This document shows positions 24,428 through 33,852 of a stretch of DNA of 64,000 nt, in pieces. The stretch spans positions 930,001 through 994,000 of the forward strand of contig JASGHM010000002.1 in assembly GCA_047602365.1 (NCBI GenBank), given 5' to 3'. The stretch's first letter is position 1, and the number at the start of each line of letters is the position of its first letter. The notes under the pieces were generated by a model. It searched no databases, was not told the DNA's origin, and saw nothing but the letters and a program-made list of their open reading frames with translations. Position numbers and translations under genes: made by a program. The DNA is from Piscinibacter sp047602365 (lineage in GTDB: Bacteria > Pseudomonadota > Gammaproteobacteria > Burkholderiales > Burkholderiaceae_C).

Positions 24428-25048
24428 TCAGTCCGGCAGGACCTCGCGCACCGGCGCGAACGAGCGGCGGTGCTCGGGGCAGGCGCCATGGGCACGCAGC
24501 GCCGCCAGGTGCTCCGGCGTCGGGTAGCCCTTGTGGCCGTCGAAGCCGTACTGCGGGTGCTGCTCGTGCAGCGCCAGGCAGAGCCGGTCGCGGTGCACCT
24601 TGGCGAGGATGGAGGCGGCCGAGATCGCCTTGACCTTGGCATCGCCCTTCACGATGGCCTCGGCCGGCACCTTCAACACCGGGATGCGGTTGCCGTCGAC
24701 CAGCACCTTGGCCGGCTTCAGCCGCAGGCCCTCGACGGCGCGGCGCATCGCCAGCATCGTCGCCTGCAGGATGTTGAGCTGGTCGATCTCGGCGGCGCTG
24801 GCCTCGGCGATGCAGCAGCACAGCGCCTTGGCGCGGATCTCGTCGAACAGCTTCTCGCGCCGCAGCGCAGTCAGCACCTTCGAGTCGGCCAGCCCCTTGA
24901 TCGGCTTCAGTTCGTCGAGGATCACCGCGGCAGCCACCACCGGCCCGGCCAGCGGCCCGCGGCCGGCCTCGTCGACGCCGGCCACCAGCCCGGGCACGTC
25001 GAAGCTGAGCCCGAGCTGCTCAGCGCGCAAGAACTTCCGCGATGGCAT
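24428..25048 (-). CDS. rnhB: Ribonuclease HII
   Basis: RNase HII cuts RNA in RNA-DNA hybrids and starts removal of single ribonucleotides from DNA. The 206-residue protein has the catalytic acidic set: Asp and Glu in GVDEAGRGPLAGPV, Asp in LVDGN, and Asp in AKVHRDRL, plus the family pattern ISAASILAKV. I chose the ATG at 25048, which overlaps the end of lpxB by 29 bases; no better start lies downstream before the active site. Its place after lpxB is typical of the lpxD-fabZ-lpxA-lpxB-rnhB operon. Confidence 0.95.
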   Translation of the reverse strand: MPSRKFLRAEQLGLSFDVPGLVAGVDEAGRGPLAGPVVAAAVILDELKPIKGLADSKVLTALRREKLFDEIRAKALCCCIAEASAAEIDQLNILQATMLAMRRAVEGLRLKPAKVLVDGNRIPVLKVPAEAIVKGDAKVKAISAASILAKVHRDRLCLALHEQHPQYGFDGHKGYPTPEHLAALRAHGACPEHRRSFAPVREVLPD

Positions 25049-26165
25049 CGGTGGCAGCGCGGGCGGTGTCGCGCCTGAGCTCGAGGTGCAGCGCGTGGAA
25101 GCGGCGCTGCAGCTCGTCGCAGCGCTGCGGGTCGTCCAGCCAGGCCAGCGTCGCGTGGGCCAGGCGCTCCGGCGTCGCCTCACGCTGGATCAGCTCGGGC
25201 ACCGCGAAGTCGCGCAGCAGGATGTTCGGCAGGCCCACCCAGGGCTGGTACTTCATGCGCTTCATCATTTGCCAGGACAGCGCATGCATCGCGTAGGTGA
25301 TCACCATCGGCCGCTTGAATAGCGCCGCCTCCAGCGTCGCGGTGCCGCTGGCGATCAGCGTCACGTCGCAGGCGGCCAGCGCCTCGTGCGAACGGCCGTC
25401 GAGCAGCTCGACCGTCACTGCGTCGGCATGTTGCTTGCGCAGCGGCTCGACCAGGTGGCGCAGCCCCGGCACCACCGGCAGGATGAAGCGCAGGCCGGGC
25501 CGGATGCGGTTCATCTCGGCGGCTGCCTCGAACAGCCGCGGCGCGATGTACTGGATCTCCGAACGCCGGCTGCCGGGCAGCAGCGCGACGACCTGCTGAT
25601 CGCCGGCGACGCCCAGCGCCTGGCGCGCCGCGTCCCGCGGCACCTCGAGCGGGATCGCGTCGGCCAGCGGGTGGCCGACGTAGCGCGCTTCGATGCCCTG
25701 CTTCGCGTAGATCTCCGGCTCGAACGGGAAGATGCACAGCACCGCGTCGACCGCCTTGCGGATCTTCTCGATGCGCTTGCCGCGCCACGCCCAGATCGAC
25801 GGGCTGACGAAGTGCACGGTGCGGATGCCCGCCGCCTTCAGGCGCGTCTCCAGCTCGAGGTTGAAGTCGGGCGCGTCGACGCCGATGAACAGGTCGGGCT
25901 TCACCGCCAGCACACGCTCGGCCAGCTGGTTGCGGATGCCCAGCAGTTCGCGGTAGTGGCTGAGCACCTCGACGTAGCCGCGCACCGCCAGCTTGTCGTG
26001 CGGCCACCAGGCCTCGAAACCCTGCGCGGCCATCTTCGGGCCGCCGATGCCCTGCGCCGTCAGCGCCGGCCAGCGCGCGCGCAGGCCGCCGAGCAGCAGG
26101 CCGGCGAGCAGATCGCCCGAGGCCTCGCCCGCGACCATCGCGAAGCGCGGTGCGGCCGCGTCCAT
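25020..26165 (-). CDS. lpxB: Lipid-A-disaccharide synthase
   Basis: LpxB condenses UDP-2,3-diacylglucosamine with lipid X to form the lipid A disaccharide at the inner membrane. The 381-residue glycosyltransferase (GT19) opens with MVAGEASGDLLAG and contains GVDAPDFN near 115, FVSPSIWAWRG near 137, and LLPGSRRSEI near 200. It starts nine bases after the lpxA stop. The end overlaps rnhB. Confidence 0.97.
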   Translation of the reverse strand: MDAAAPRFAMVAGEASGDLLAGLLLGGLRARWPALTAQGIGGPKMAAQGFEAWWPHDKLAVRGYVEVLSHYRELLGIRNQLAERVLAVKPDLFIGVDAPDFNLELETRLKAAGIRTVHFVSPSIWAWRGKRIEKIRKAVDAVLCIFPFEPEIYAKQGIEARYVGHPLADAIPLEVPRDAARQALGVAGDQQVVALLPGSRRSEIQYIAPRLFEAAAEMNRIRPGLRFILPVVPGLRHLVEPLRKQHADAVTVELLDGRSHEALAACDVTLIASGTATLEAALFKRPMVITYAMHALSWQMMKRMKYQPWVGLPNILLRDFAVPELIQREATPERLAHATLAWLDDPQRCDELQRRFHALHLELRRDTARAATDAIAEVLAR

Positions 26166-26173
26166 GCCGGCGG

Positions 26174-26962
26174 TCAGCGCGCGATGCCGCGCGTCGCAGC
26201 GGCGAGGAAGTCGCTCATCAGCGCGACGTCGGCGGCCGCCTGCGGCTGCTCGGCGCCGAGCGCGGCGATGGCCTCCTTGGCCTGGTCGAAGGTCTTGCCG
26301 TCACGGTACAGCAGCCGGTGCATCTGCTTGACCGCGGCGATGCGCGGCGCGTCGAAGCCGCGCCGGCGCAGGCCCTCGATGTTGAAGCCGCGCACGGCCA
26401 GCGGGTTGCCGTCGACCAGCATGTAGGGCGGCACGTCCTGCGACACCGCGCTGGCGAAGCCGACCATCACGTGCGCGCCGATCTTGACGAACTGGTGCAC
26501 GCCGGTCAGGCCGCCGACCGTGACCCAATCGCCCAGGTGCACGTGGCCGGCCAGCGTGGTGTTGTTGGCCAGCGTGGTGCGGTGGCCGATCTGGCAGTCG
26601 TGCGCGATGTGCACGTAGGCCATGATCCAGTTGTCGTCGCCGATGCGCGTGACGCCGCTGTCCTGGGCCGTGCCGAGGTTGAAGGTGCAGAACTCGCGCA
26701 CCATGTTGCGGTCGCCGATCACCAGCTCGGTCGGTTCGCCGGCGTACTTCTTGTCCTGCGGCACCGCGCCGATCGAGCTGAACTGGAAGAAACGGTTGTC
26801 GCGGCCGATCGTCGTGCGCCCTTCGATCACGCAGTGCGGGCCGATCGTCGTGCCTTCGCCGATGCGCACCTGCGAGCGCACGATCGTGTACGCGCCGATC
26901 GAGACGTTCTCGCCGAGCTCGGCGCCGTTCTCGACGATCGCGGTGGGATGGATGGTCGCCAT
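26174..26962 (-). CDS. lpxA: UDP-N-acetylglucosamine acyltransferase
   Basis: LpxA transfers a hydroxyacyl chain from acyl carrier protein to UDP-GlcNAc, the first step of lipid A synthesis. The 262-residue protein is a left-handed parallel beta helix of hexapeptide repeats (IHPTAIVENGAELGENVSIG onward). The catalytic-type His lies in AYVHIAHDCQIGH near 122, and the C-terminal helices include VRGFNIEGLRRRGF. It lies 27 bases after fabZ in the usual order. Confidence 0.97.
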   Translation of the reverse strand: MATIHPTAIVENGAELGENVSIGAYTIVRSQVRIGEGTTIGPHCVIEGRTTIGRDNRFFQFSSIGAVPQDKKYAGEPTELVIGDRNMVREFCTFNLGTAQDSGVTRIGDDNWIMAYVHIAHDCQIGHRTTLANNTTLAGHVHLGDWVTVGGLTGVHQFVKIGAHVMVGFASAVSQDVPPYMLVDGNPLAVRGFNIEGLRRRGFDAPRIAAVKQMHRLLYRDGKTFDQAKEAIAALGAEQPQAAADVALMSDFLAAATRGIAR

Positions 26963-26989
26963 GGGCAGCTCTCTCGTACGGCAGCGGCC

Positions 26990-27436
26990 TCAGGCGAAGC
27001 TGCGCATCGTGCAGGTCAGGTCGGCCTCGACGGCCACTTCGTCGCCGACCAGCGCGCGCGCCTTGAACTTGAACACCGAGGCCTTCATGCGTTCCAGCGT
27101 CGCTTCGAGCGTCAGCTGGTCGCCGGGTTCCACCGGCCGCTTGAAACGGGCGTTGTCGATGCCTGCAAAGTAGTAAACGGTGTTGTCGTCGGGTGACTGG
27201 CCCAGCGTCTCGAAGGCCAGCAGCGCCGAGGCCTGCGCCAGCGCCTCGATCATCAGCACGCCGGGCATCACCGGCCGCTTCGGGAAGTGGCCGTTGAAGA
27301 ACTGCTCGTTGATCGTGACGTTCTTGATCGCCTTGATGCGCTGGCCCTTCTCGACTTCCAGCACACGGTCGACCAGCAGCAGCGGGTAGCGGTGCGGCAG
27401 CTTCTTCAGGATCTGGTGGATGTCTAGGGTGCTCAT
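26990..27436 (-). CDS. fabZ: 3-hydroxyacyl-ACP dehydratase FabZ
   Basis: FabZ dehydrates 3-hydroxyacyl-ACP in fatty acid elongation and competes with LpxA for the same precursor, which explains its place in the lipid A operon. The 148-residue hot-dog protein has the catalytic His50 in NGHFPKRPVMPG and Glu64 in LMIEALAQ. I chose the ATG at 27436, which overlaps the lpxD stop as ATGA; the longer open frame upstream is antisense-like filler inside lpxD. Confidence 0.97.
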   Translation of the reverse strand: MSTLDIHQILKKLPHRYPLLLVDRVLEVEKGQRIKAIKNVTINEQFFNGHFPKRPVMPGVLMIEALAQASALLAFETLGQSPDDNTVYYFAGIDNARFKRPVEPGDQLTLEATLERMKASVFKFKARALVGDEVAVEADLTCTMRSFA

Positions 27437-28437
27437 GCGTGTCTCGGCGTGGTGTCGTTCTTTTCCAGCGCGCGGATTCGCTCGCGCAGCGTGTGCAGCT
27501 GGCGCAGCGTGGCCGCGTTCTTTTCCCAGGCGGCATTGTCGTCGATGGGGAACACGCCGCTGTACTGGCCCGGCTGGCGGATCGAGCGCATCACCACCGA
27601 GGCCGCCGAGATGTGCACGTCGTCGGCCAGCGTCAGGTGGCCGAGCACGATCGCGCCGCCGCCGACGGTGCAGCGCTGGCCGATCACCGCGCTGCCGGCG
27701 ATGCCGACGCAGCCGGCCATCGCCGAGTGCGCGCCGATGCGCACGTTGTGGCCGACCTGGATCAGGTTGTCGAGCTTGACGCCGTCCTCGATGACGGTGT
27801 CGTCGAGCGCGCCGCGGTCGATGCAGGTGTTGGCGCCGATCTCGACGTCGTTGCCGATGCGCACGCCGCCGAGCTGGGCGATCTTCTCGTAGCGCAGCCC
27901 GCCGTCGGCCTTGACCGGCGCGAAGCCGAAGCCGTCGGCGCCGATCACCACGCCGGCGTGGACGATGCAGCGCTCGCCGAGCGAGCAGCCGTCGTAGACC
28001 GTCACATGCGCCGCCAGCCGCGTGCCGGCACCGATGCGCACGCCGGCGCCGACCACGCACAGCGGGCCGATCACTGCATCGGCGGCGACCTGCGCGGAAG
28101 GGTCGACCACGGCGCTGGGGTGGATGCCGCCGGCGGCCGGCGGGCGCATCGTGCGCGCCCACCACTGCGACAGGCGCGCGTAGTACAGGTAGGGGTCGGG
28201 GGTGACGATCGCCGCGCCGCGTGCCACGGCCTCGTCGCGCGCGGCCGGGCCGACGATCACGCAGCCGGCCCGGGTGGTGGCGAGCTGCGCGCGGTACTTC
28301 GGGTTGGCGAGGAAGCTGATCGCGTCGGGCGTCGCGCCGTCCAGCGTCGCGATGCGGGCGATGCGCAGCTCGCCGTCGCCGAGCAGTTCGCCGCCGAGCT
28401 GCCCGGCGATCTCGCGCAGGGCAACTTCCATCGGCAT
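27433..28437 (-). CDS. lpxD: UDP-3-O-acyl-glucosamine N-acyltransferase
   Basis: LpxD adds the second hydroxyacyl chain, at the 2-amino position, to the lipid A precursor. The 334-residue protein has a short N-terminal uridine-binding domain (DAISFLANPKYRAQL), then a hexapeptide-repeat beta helix (IHPSAVVDPSAQV to the catalytic-type His in LIQVGHNVRIG), and a C-terminal helix. A second ATG two codons later (28431) would also fit. It follows skp by 10 bases and overlaps fabZ. Confidence 0.96.
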   Translation of the reverse strand: MPMEVALREIAGQLGGELLGDGELRIARIATLDGATPDAISFLANPKYRAQLATTRAGCVIVGPAARDEAVARGAAIVTPDPYLYYARLSQWWARTMRPPAAGGIHPSAVVDPSAQVAADAVIGPLCVVGAGVRIGAGTRLAAHVTVYDGCSLGERCIVHAGVVIGADGFGFAPVKADGGLRYEKIAQLGGVRIGNDVEIGANTCIDRGALDDTVIEDGVKLDNLIQVGHNVRIGAHSAMAGCVGIAGSAVIGQRCTVGGGAIVLGHLTLADDVHISAASVVMRSIRQPGQYSGVFPIDDNAAWEKNAATLRQLHTLRERIRALEKNDTTPRHA

Positions 28438-28447
28438 CGCCCTGCCC

Positions 28448-28969
28448 TTACTTGGCGGCGCCGCTCTGGGCGTTGAGCGCCTTGATCACCTTGTCGGTGA
28501 TGTCGATCTTCGGGCCGGCGAACACGGCCTCCTGGATGATCAGGTCGTACTTCTCGGTGTCGAAGATCTGCTTCATCACCTTGTTGGCGCGTTCGACGAC
28601 GGAGGCCAGCTCCTCGTTCTTGCGCTGCGTCAGGTCTTCCTGGAACTCGCGGCGCTTGCGGTCGAAGTCGCGGTTCTGCTCGACCAGCTCGCGCTGGCGG
28701 CGACTGCGCTCGCTCTCGGACAGCGTCGGCGCGTCCTTGTCGAGCTTCTCGCCGGCCGCCTTCAGCTTGTTGGCCTGGTCGGCCAGATCCTTCTCACGCT
28801 TGCCGAACTCGGCCTCGAGCTTGGCCTGCGCCGCCTTGGCAGGCGCGGCGTCGCGCAACACACGATCGGCGTTGACGTAGCCGATCTTCAGTTCCTGGGC
28901 CTGCGCACCCAGCGCCGCAAGCGCCATCAGCGCGGCAGCGGCGGTCGACTTCAGGAGGGAAGTTTTCAT
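28448..28969 (-). CDS. skp: Periplasmic chaperone Skp/OmpH
   Basis: Skp is a trimeric periplasmic chaperone that holds unfolded outer-membrane proteins on their way to BamA. The 173-residue precursor has a signal peptide (1-24, ending GAQAQ), the short body strand LKIGYVNADRVL, and a long charged coiled-coil tentacle (about 45-125). The ATG at 28969 shares one base with the bamA stop (TAATG), so the two are coupled. Its place after bamA matches its job. Confidence 0.95.
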   Translation of the reverse strand: MKTSLLKSTAAAALMALAALGAQAQELKIGYVNADRVLRDAAPAKAAQAKLEAEFGKREKDLADQANKLKAAGEKLDKDAPTLSESERSRRQRELVEQNRDFDRKRREFQEDLTQRKNEELASVVERANKVMKQIFDTEKYDLIIQEAVFAGPKIDITDKVIKALNAQSGAAK

Positions 28970-31272
28970 TAGAACGCGGTCCCGATCTGGAATTGCAGTC
29001 TCTCGATTCTATCGTTCGGCTGTTTGCGGATCGGCGAGCCCCAGCTGAGCTTCAAGGGTCCCACCGGCGAGATCCAGCTCAGGCCGATACCGGCCGAGGC
29101 GCGCAGGCTGTCGTAGGTCAGCCGCTCGGACTCGCCCCACACGTTGCCGACGTCCATGTAGCCGAAGATGCGCAGCGTGCGGTCGTTGCCGGCGCCGGGC
29201 ACCGGCACGTACAGCTCGCTGTTCAGGTTGAGGCGCCGGTTGCCGCCGATGTAGGCACCGGTGACGTCGGCCGGGCCCAGCGAGCCCTGGTCGAACGCGC
29301 GCACCGTGCCCAGGCCGCCGCCGTAGAAGTTCTTGAACACCGGGTACGGACGCCCGGCCAGGCCGCGGCCGTAGCCGATCTCGCCGTTCACCGCGAAGGT
29401 GAACTGCCGGGTGATCGGCCAGTAGTGCTGGTACTGCAGGTTGCTGCGCAGGTAACGCGTGTTGCCGAACGGCGTCCAGTCGACGTTGACGCGCTTGTAG
29501 CTGCCGGCGTTGGGCACCAGCGCGCTGTCGCGCTCGTCGCGCGTCCAGCCGATGGTCAGCGGGAAGGAGTTGCTCACCGCGCCGAACTGCAACCGGTACA
29601 GGTACAGGTTGTTGGGCATCGCGTTGGTGCCCTTGATCTCGGTGCGCTCGGCGCCGAGGCCGACGAACACCGTGTCGTACTCGCTGAACGGCACGCCGAA
29701 GCGCACGGCCACGCCCGGCGTGACGATCTGGTACTGCTCGCCCTGGCTGTTGATCGGGCGCGAGGTGCGGTAGTAGGCGTCGAAGGCGCGCGAGATGCCG
29801 TCGATCGTGAAGTACGGGTCGACCGTGCTGACCACCAGCGTGCGGCTCGACTTGCTCGTGTTCACCTCGACGCCGAGGTAGTTGCCCGAGCCGAACACGT
29901 TCTCCTGCTTGATCGACGCGGTCAGCGAGAGCCGGTCGGCTGTCGAGTAGCCGGCGCCGACGAGCAGGTTGCCGGTCGGCTTTTCCTTGATGTTGAAGGT
30001 CAGGTCGACCTGGTCCTGCGAGCCCGGCACCTCGGCGGTGTCGACGCTGACTTCGCTGAAATAGCCCAGGCGGTCGACACGGTCGCGCGACAGCTTGATC
30101 TTGGCGCCGTCGTACCACGAGGACTCGAACTGGCGCAGCTCGCGGCGGATCACCTCGTCGCGCGTCTTGCTGTTGCCGGCGACGTTGATGCGGCGTACGT
30201 AGACGCGCCGCGCCGGATCGGCGACCAGCGTGACCGCCACGCGGCCGTTGGCGCGGTCGATCTCGGGCCGGGCATCGATGCGCGCGAAGGCGTAGCCGAA
30301 GCTGCCGAAGCGGTCGGAGAACTCCTTGGTGGTGTCGGTCACCGCCTCGGCGCGGTACGGCTCGCCGGGCTTGATGGTGACCAGCGTCTTGAAGTCCTCT
30401 TCCTTGCCGAGGTAGTCGCCTTCCAGCTTGACCGAGGTCACCGTGTAGGGCTGGCCCTCGGTGACGTTGATCGTGACGGTGATGTCCTGCTTGTCCGGCG
30501 AGATCGCGACCTGCGTCGAGTCGACGTTGAACTCGAGGTAGCCGCGGTTCAGGTAGTAGGCGCGCAGCGTCTCCAGGTCGGCGTTGAGCTTGGAGCGCGA
30601 GTAGCGGTCGGCCTTGGTGTACCAGTTCAGCCAGCCACCGTCGTTGAGGTCGAACAGCCCCTTCAGCGTGCTCTCGGAGAAGGCCTTGTTGCCGACGACG
30701 CGCAGCTCGCGGATCTTCGCCGCCGTGCCCTCGGTGATCGTGAAGACGACGTTGACGCGGTTGCGCTCCTGCGGCGTGACCGTGGTCACCACCTCGGCGC
30801 CGTACAGGCTGCGCGTCAGGTACTGGCGCTTGAGCTCCTGCTCGGCGCGGTCGGCCAGCGCCTTGTCGAAGGGCAGGCCCTCGCCGATGCCGAAGTCCTT
30901 CAGCGACTTGATCAGCGTTTCCTTGTCGAACTCCTTCAGCCCGGCGAAGTCGATCGCCGAGATGACCGCCCGCTCCTCGACGATCACGACGACCACACCG
31001 TCGTCGATGTCGATGCGCACGTCCTTGAACAGGCCGGTGGCGAACAGCGCGCGCAGCGCGGCCGCGCCCTTGTCGTCGTTGTAGGTGTCGCCGATGCGGA
31101 ACGGCAGCGACGCGAACACGGTGCCGGCGTCGGTGCGCTGCAGGCCCTCGACACGGATGTCCTTCAGCACGAACGGCTCGACCGCCCATGCGGACCCGGC
31201 GTGGAGCGCGGCGGCGAGGGCGAGGCTGAGAACGGTCGGGCGGAGGGCGGGCGCTCGGCGGGAGGAAGGCAT
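28969..31272 (-). CDS. bamA: Outer membrane protein assembly factor BamA
   Basis: BamA is the essential Omp85 barrel that inserts beta-barrel proteins in the outer membrane. The 767-residue precursor has a signal peptide (1-30, ending AWAV-E), five POTRA repeats to about residue 420 (the first opens VLKDIRVEGLQRTDAGTVF), and the C-terminal barrel ending in an aromatic (IGTAF) as required for assembly. The barrel carries the family VRGF-like motif as VRAFDQGSLGP near 660. It lies nine bases after rseP. bamB of the same complex is at 53932-55062. Confidence 0.97.
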   Translation of the reverse strand: MPSSRRAPALRPTVLSLALAAALHAGSAWAVEPFVLKDIRVEGLQRTDAGTVFASLPFRIGDTYNDDKGAAALRALFATGLFKDVRIDIDDGVVVVIVEERAVISAIDFAGLKEFDKETLIKSLKDFGIGEGLPFDKALADRAEQELKRQYLTRSLYGAEVVTTVTPQERNRVNVVFTITEGTAAKIRELRVVGNKAFSESTLKGLFDLNDGGWLNWYTKADRYSRSKLNADLETLRAYYLNRGYLEFNVDSTQVAISPDKQDITVTINVTEGQPYTVTSVKLEGDYLGKEEDFKTLVTIKPGEPYRAEAVTDTTKEFSDRFGSFGYAFARIDARPEIDRANGRVAVTLVADPARRVYVRRINVAGNSKTRDEVIRRELRQFESSWYDGAKIKLSRDRVDRLGYFSEVSVDTAEVPGSQDQVDLTFNIKEKPTGNLLVGAGYSTADRLSLTASIKQENVFGSGNYLGVEVNTSKSSRTLVVSTVDPYFTIDGISRAFDAYYRTSRPINSQGEQYQIVTPGVAVRFGVPFSEYDTVFVGLGAERTEIKGTNAMPNNLYLYRLQFGAVSNSFPLTIGWTRDERDSALVPNAGSYKRVNVDWTPFGNTRYLRSNLQYQHYWPITRQFTFAVNGEIGYGRGLAGRPYPVFKNFYGGGLGTVRAFDQGSLGPADVTGAYIGGNRRLNLNSELYVPVPGAGNDRTLRIFGYMDVGNVWGESERLTYDSLRASAGIGLSWISPVGPLKLSWGSPIRKQPNDRIERLQFQIGTAF

Positions 31273-31281
31273 GCGTCGGGG

Positions 31282-32649
31282 TCAGTGCAGGCCCAGCAGG
31301 CGGGCCACGTCGTTGTAGAGAGCCAGGGACATCATCATGAGCATGATGGCCACCCCGCCACGCTGCAGCCGCTCCAGCCACAACTCGGAGACCGGCCGCC
31401 CCGTCACACCCTCGAAAAGATAATACATCAGGTGTCCGCCATCGAGCATCGGCAGCGGCAGCAGGTTCAACACGCCGAGTGACACGCTGACGACGGCGAG
31501 AAAGCCGAGGTAGTAGGCCAGCCCCAGCTGCACCGACTGGCCGGCGTAGTCGGCGATGGTCAGCGGCCCGCTGAGGTTCTTCAGCGAGGCTTCGCCGATC
31601 AGCATCTTGCCGAGCATCTTCAGCGTCAGCGCCGACATCTCCCAGGTCCGCGTGACGGCACGCGTGAGCCCTTCGACCACGCCATAGCGCACCGTGACCA
31701 TCTGCGGCGGCTGGCCCGGATAGGCCTCGATGCGGCCGATGCTGGTGCTGCCGTCGCTGGCCAGGTTCGGCGTCACCGCGATGTCCAGCGTCTGGCCGTT
31801 GCGCTCGACGCGCCACTGCATGGTGCGCGCGACGCCGCCGGCGCCGCTGGCACGGATCAGTTCGCGGATGCGCGCGGACTCGGTGATCGCCTGGCCGTCG
31901 ATGCTCAGCACGCGGTCGCCGGCGCGCAGGCCGGCCCGGGCCGCGGGGCCGCCCGGCTTGGCTTCGCCGAGCACCGGCTCGCTGAATGGGCCGCCCAGGC
32001 CGATGCGCTTCATCAGCTGTGCGTCGACCTCGCGCGCACCCAGCGTGTCGAGTTCGAGGGTCACGCGGCGCTGGCCGTGGCCCTGCGGGTCGGTCACCAT
32101 CAGGTGCAGCGGCCGCGCATGCAGCACCGCCTGCGTGACCTGCCAGCGCAGGTCGCCCATCGAGCGCAGGTCGTCCCATTGCGCGCCGTCGTCGGACCAG
32201 GCCTCGGCCCAGTCGCCCGCGCGCATGCCTGCGCGTTCGGCCAGGCTGCCCGCTACCGGTGCGGCCATCAGGGCCTTGGGCTCGTCCATGCCGACCCAGT
32301 GCGCGGCGGCGTAGAGCAGCACCGCCAGCAGCAGGTTGGCGATCGGGCCGGCGGCGACGATGGCCGTGCGCTGCCACAGCGTCTTGCGGTTGAACGCACG
32401 ATCGAGTTCGTGCGGCGCCACCGGGCCCTCGCGCTCGTCGAGCATGCGCACATAGCCGCCCAGCGGCAGCATCGACAGCACGAACTCGGTGCTCTGCGGC
32501 GTCGCCTGGCGGCGCCACAGCACGCGGCCGAAGCCGATCGAGAAGCGCAGCACCTTGACGCCGCAGGCCACCGCCACGCGGTAGTGGCCGTACTCGTGCA
32601 CGACGATGAGCACGCCCAGCGTGAGGATGAAGGCGGCGACGGTGATCAT
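31282..32649 (-). CDS. rseP: Site-2 intramembrane protease RseP
   Basis: RseP is a zinc metalloprotease of the inner membrane that cleaves anti-sigma factor RseA to release sigma E under envelope stress, and removes signal peptide remnants. The 455-residue protein has the HExxH site as His18-Glu19-Tyr-Gly-His22 in the first membrane segment, tandem periplasmic PDZ domains (about 115-300), and the second metal ligand region NLLPLPMLDGGHLMYY near 395. The ATG at 32649 overlaps the dxr stop (ATGA). The neighbouring bamA and skp are typical sigma E-linked functions. Confidence 0.96.
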   Translation of the reverse strand: MITVAAFILTLGVLIVVHEYGHYRVAVACGVKVLRFSIGFGRVLWRRQATPQSTEFVLSMLPLGGYVRMLDEREGPVAPHELDRAFNRKTLWQRTAIVAAGPIANLLLAVLLYAAAHWVGMDEPKALMAAPVAGSLAERAGMRAGDWAEAWSDDGAQWDDLRSMGDLRWQVTQAVLHARPLHLMVTDPQGHGQRRVTLELDTLGAREVDAQLMKRIGLGGPFSEPVLGEAKPGGPAARAGLRAGDRVLSIDGQAITESARIRELIRASGAGGVARTMQWRVERNGQTLDIAVTPNLASDGSTSIGRIEAYPGQPPQMVTVRYGVVEGLTRAVTRTWEMSALTLKMLGKMLIGEASLKNLSGPLTIADYAGQSVQLGLAYYLGFLAVVSVSLGVLNLLPLPMLDGGHLMYYLFEGVTGRPVSELWLERLQRGGVAIMLMMMSLALYNDVARLLGLH

Positions 32650-33839
32650 CGGGTCAGGGCCTGCAGCAGCCGGCGCGCTTCGCGGCGCGAGCGGTCGTCG
32701 AGTTCGAGCAGGCCGGCCAGCGACTCGGTCTGCCCTGCCTCCGGCAGCACGGCGTCGATCGTGCCGGCGTTGACGCTGTGAATCTGGTCGAAGCGGATGG
32801 TTCCGGCGAGGAAGGCCGCCACCGCCTCTTCGTTCGCCGCATTCAGCACTGCGGTGCTGCCCGGCGCGGCCCGCAACGCCTGCCAGGCCAGCGCCAGGCC
32901 CGGGTAGCGGGTGAAGTCGGCCGGCTCGAAGCTCAGCGCCGCCAGCTCGGTGAAGTTCAGCCGCGAAGCGCCCGACTCGATGCGCTGCGGGAACGACAGG
33001 CCGTAGGCGATCGGCACGCGCATGTCGGGCGTGCCGAGCTGCGCGAGCACCGAGTTGTCGCGGCACACCACCATCGAGTGGATGATGCTCTGCGGGTGGA
33101 TGACGACGCGGATCTGTTCCGGTGTCAGGTCGAACAGCCAGCGCGCCTCGATGACCTCGAGCGCCTTGTTCATCATCGTCGCCGAGTCGACCGAGATCTT
33201 GCGGCCCATCACCCAGTTCGGGTGCGCACAGGCCTGGTCGGGCGTGACGTCGCGCAGCGAGGCCGGGTCGCGCGTGCGGAACGGGCCGCCGGAGGCGGTC
33301 AGCACGATGTGGTCGATGCGCGCAGCCCAGGTGCCACGGTCTTCGGGCAGGCACTGGAAGATCGCCGAGTGTTCGCTGTCGATCGGCAGCAGCGTCGCGC
33401 CGCCTTCGGCCACGGCTCGCATGAAGAAAGCGCCGCCGACGACCAGCGCCTCCTTGTTGGCCAGCATCAGCCGCTTGCCGGCACGCGCCGCGGCCAGACA
33501 CGGCGCCAGGCCGGCGGCGCCGACGATCGCCGCCATCACCGCGTCGACCTCGGGATGCGCCGCCAGTTCCTCGAGCGCCCCGGCACCGGAGAGCACCTCG
33601 GTGCGCACACCTTCGCGCGCCAGCCGCTCGCGCAGTTGCCCGGCACGTGCCGCGTCGGGCATCGCCGCATAACGCGGCTTCCATTGCAGGCACTGCGCGG
33701 CCAGTTCATCGATGCGGCTGGCACCGGTCAGCGCGAAGACCTCGAAACGCTCCGGGTGGCGCGCGATAACGTCCAGCGTGTTCGCGCCGACCGACCCGGT
33801 CGAGCCGAGCACGCAGACACGCAAAGGGGTGGATCTCAT
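32646..33839 (-). CDS. dxr: 1-deoxy-D-xylulose-5-phosphate reductoisomerase
   Basis: Dxr rearranges and reduces deoxyxylulose phosphate to methylerythritol phosphate with NADPH, the committed step of the MEP isoprenoid pathway. The 397-residue protein has the nucleotide loop VLGSTGSVGANTLDV, LANKEALVVGG near 122, and the metal/substrate region LLPIDSEHSAIFQCL near 146 followed by TASGGPFR. I chose the ATG at 33839; the longer frame is inside cdsA. ispG at 57114-58403 is the same pathway. Confidence 0.96.
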   Translation of the reverse strand: MRSTPLRVCVLGSTGSVGANTLDVIARHPERFEVFALTGASRIDELAAQCLQWKPRYAAMPDAARAGQLRERLAREGVRTEVLSGAGALEELAAHPEVDAVMAAIVGAAGLAPCLAAARAGKRLMLANKEALVVGGAFFMRAVAEGGATLLPIDSEHSAIFQCLPEDRGTWAARIDHIVLTASGGPFRTRDPASLRDVTPDQACAHPNWVMGRKISVDSATMMNKALEVIEARWLFDLTPEQIRVVIHPQSIIHSMVVCRDNSVLAQLGTPDMRVPIAYGLSFPQRIESGASRLNFTELAALSFEPADFTRYPGLALAWQALRAAPGSTAVLNAANEEAVAAFLAGTIRFDQIHSVNAGTIDAVLPEAGQTESLAGLLELDDRSRREARRLLQALTR

Positions 33840-33852
33840 GCGGGGTGCACCT

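Noticed and set aside
28993..31482. An 829-codon plus-strand frame opposite bamA
   Set aside because: Antisense shadow caused by codon bias; no start context or domain.
29009..32518. An 1169-codon minus-strand frame over bamA and rseP
   Set aside because: Arg/Pro/Ala-rich shadow of intact bamA and rseP, typical of GC-rich DNA.
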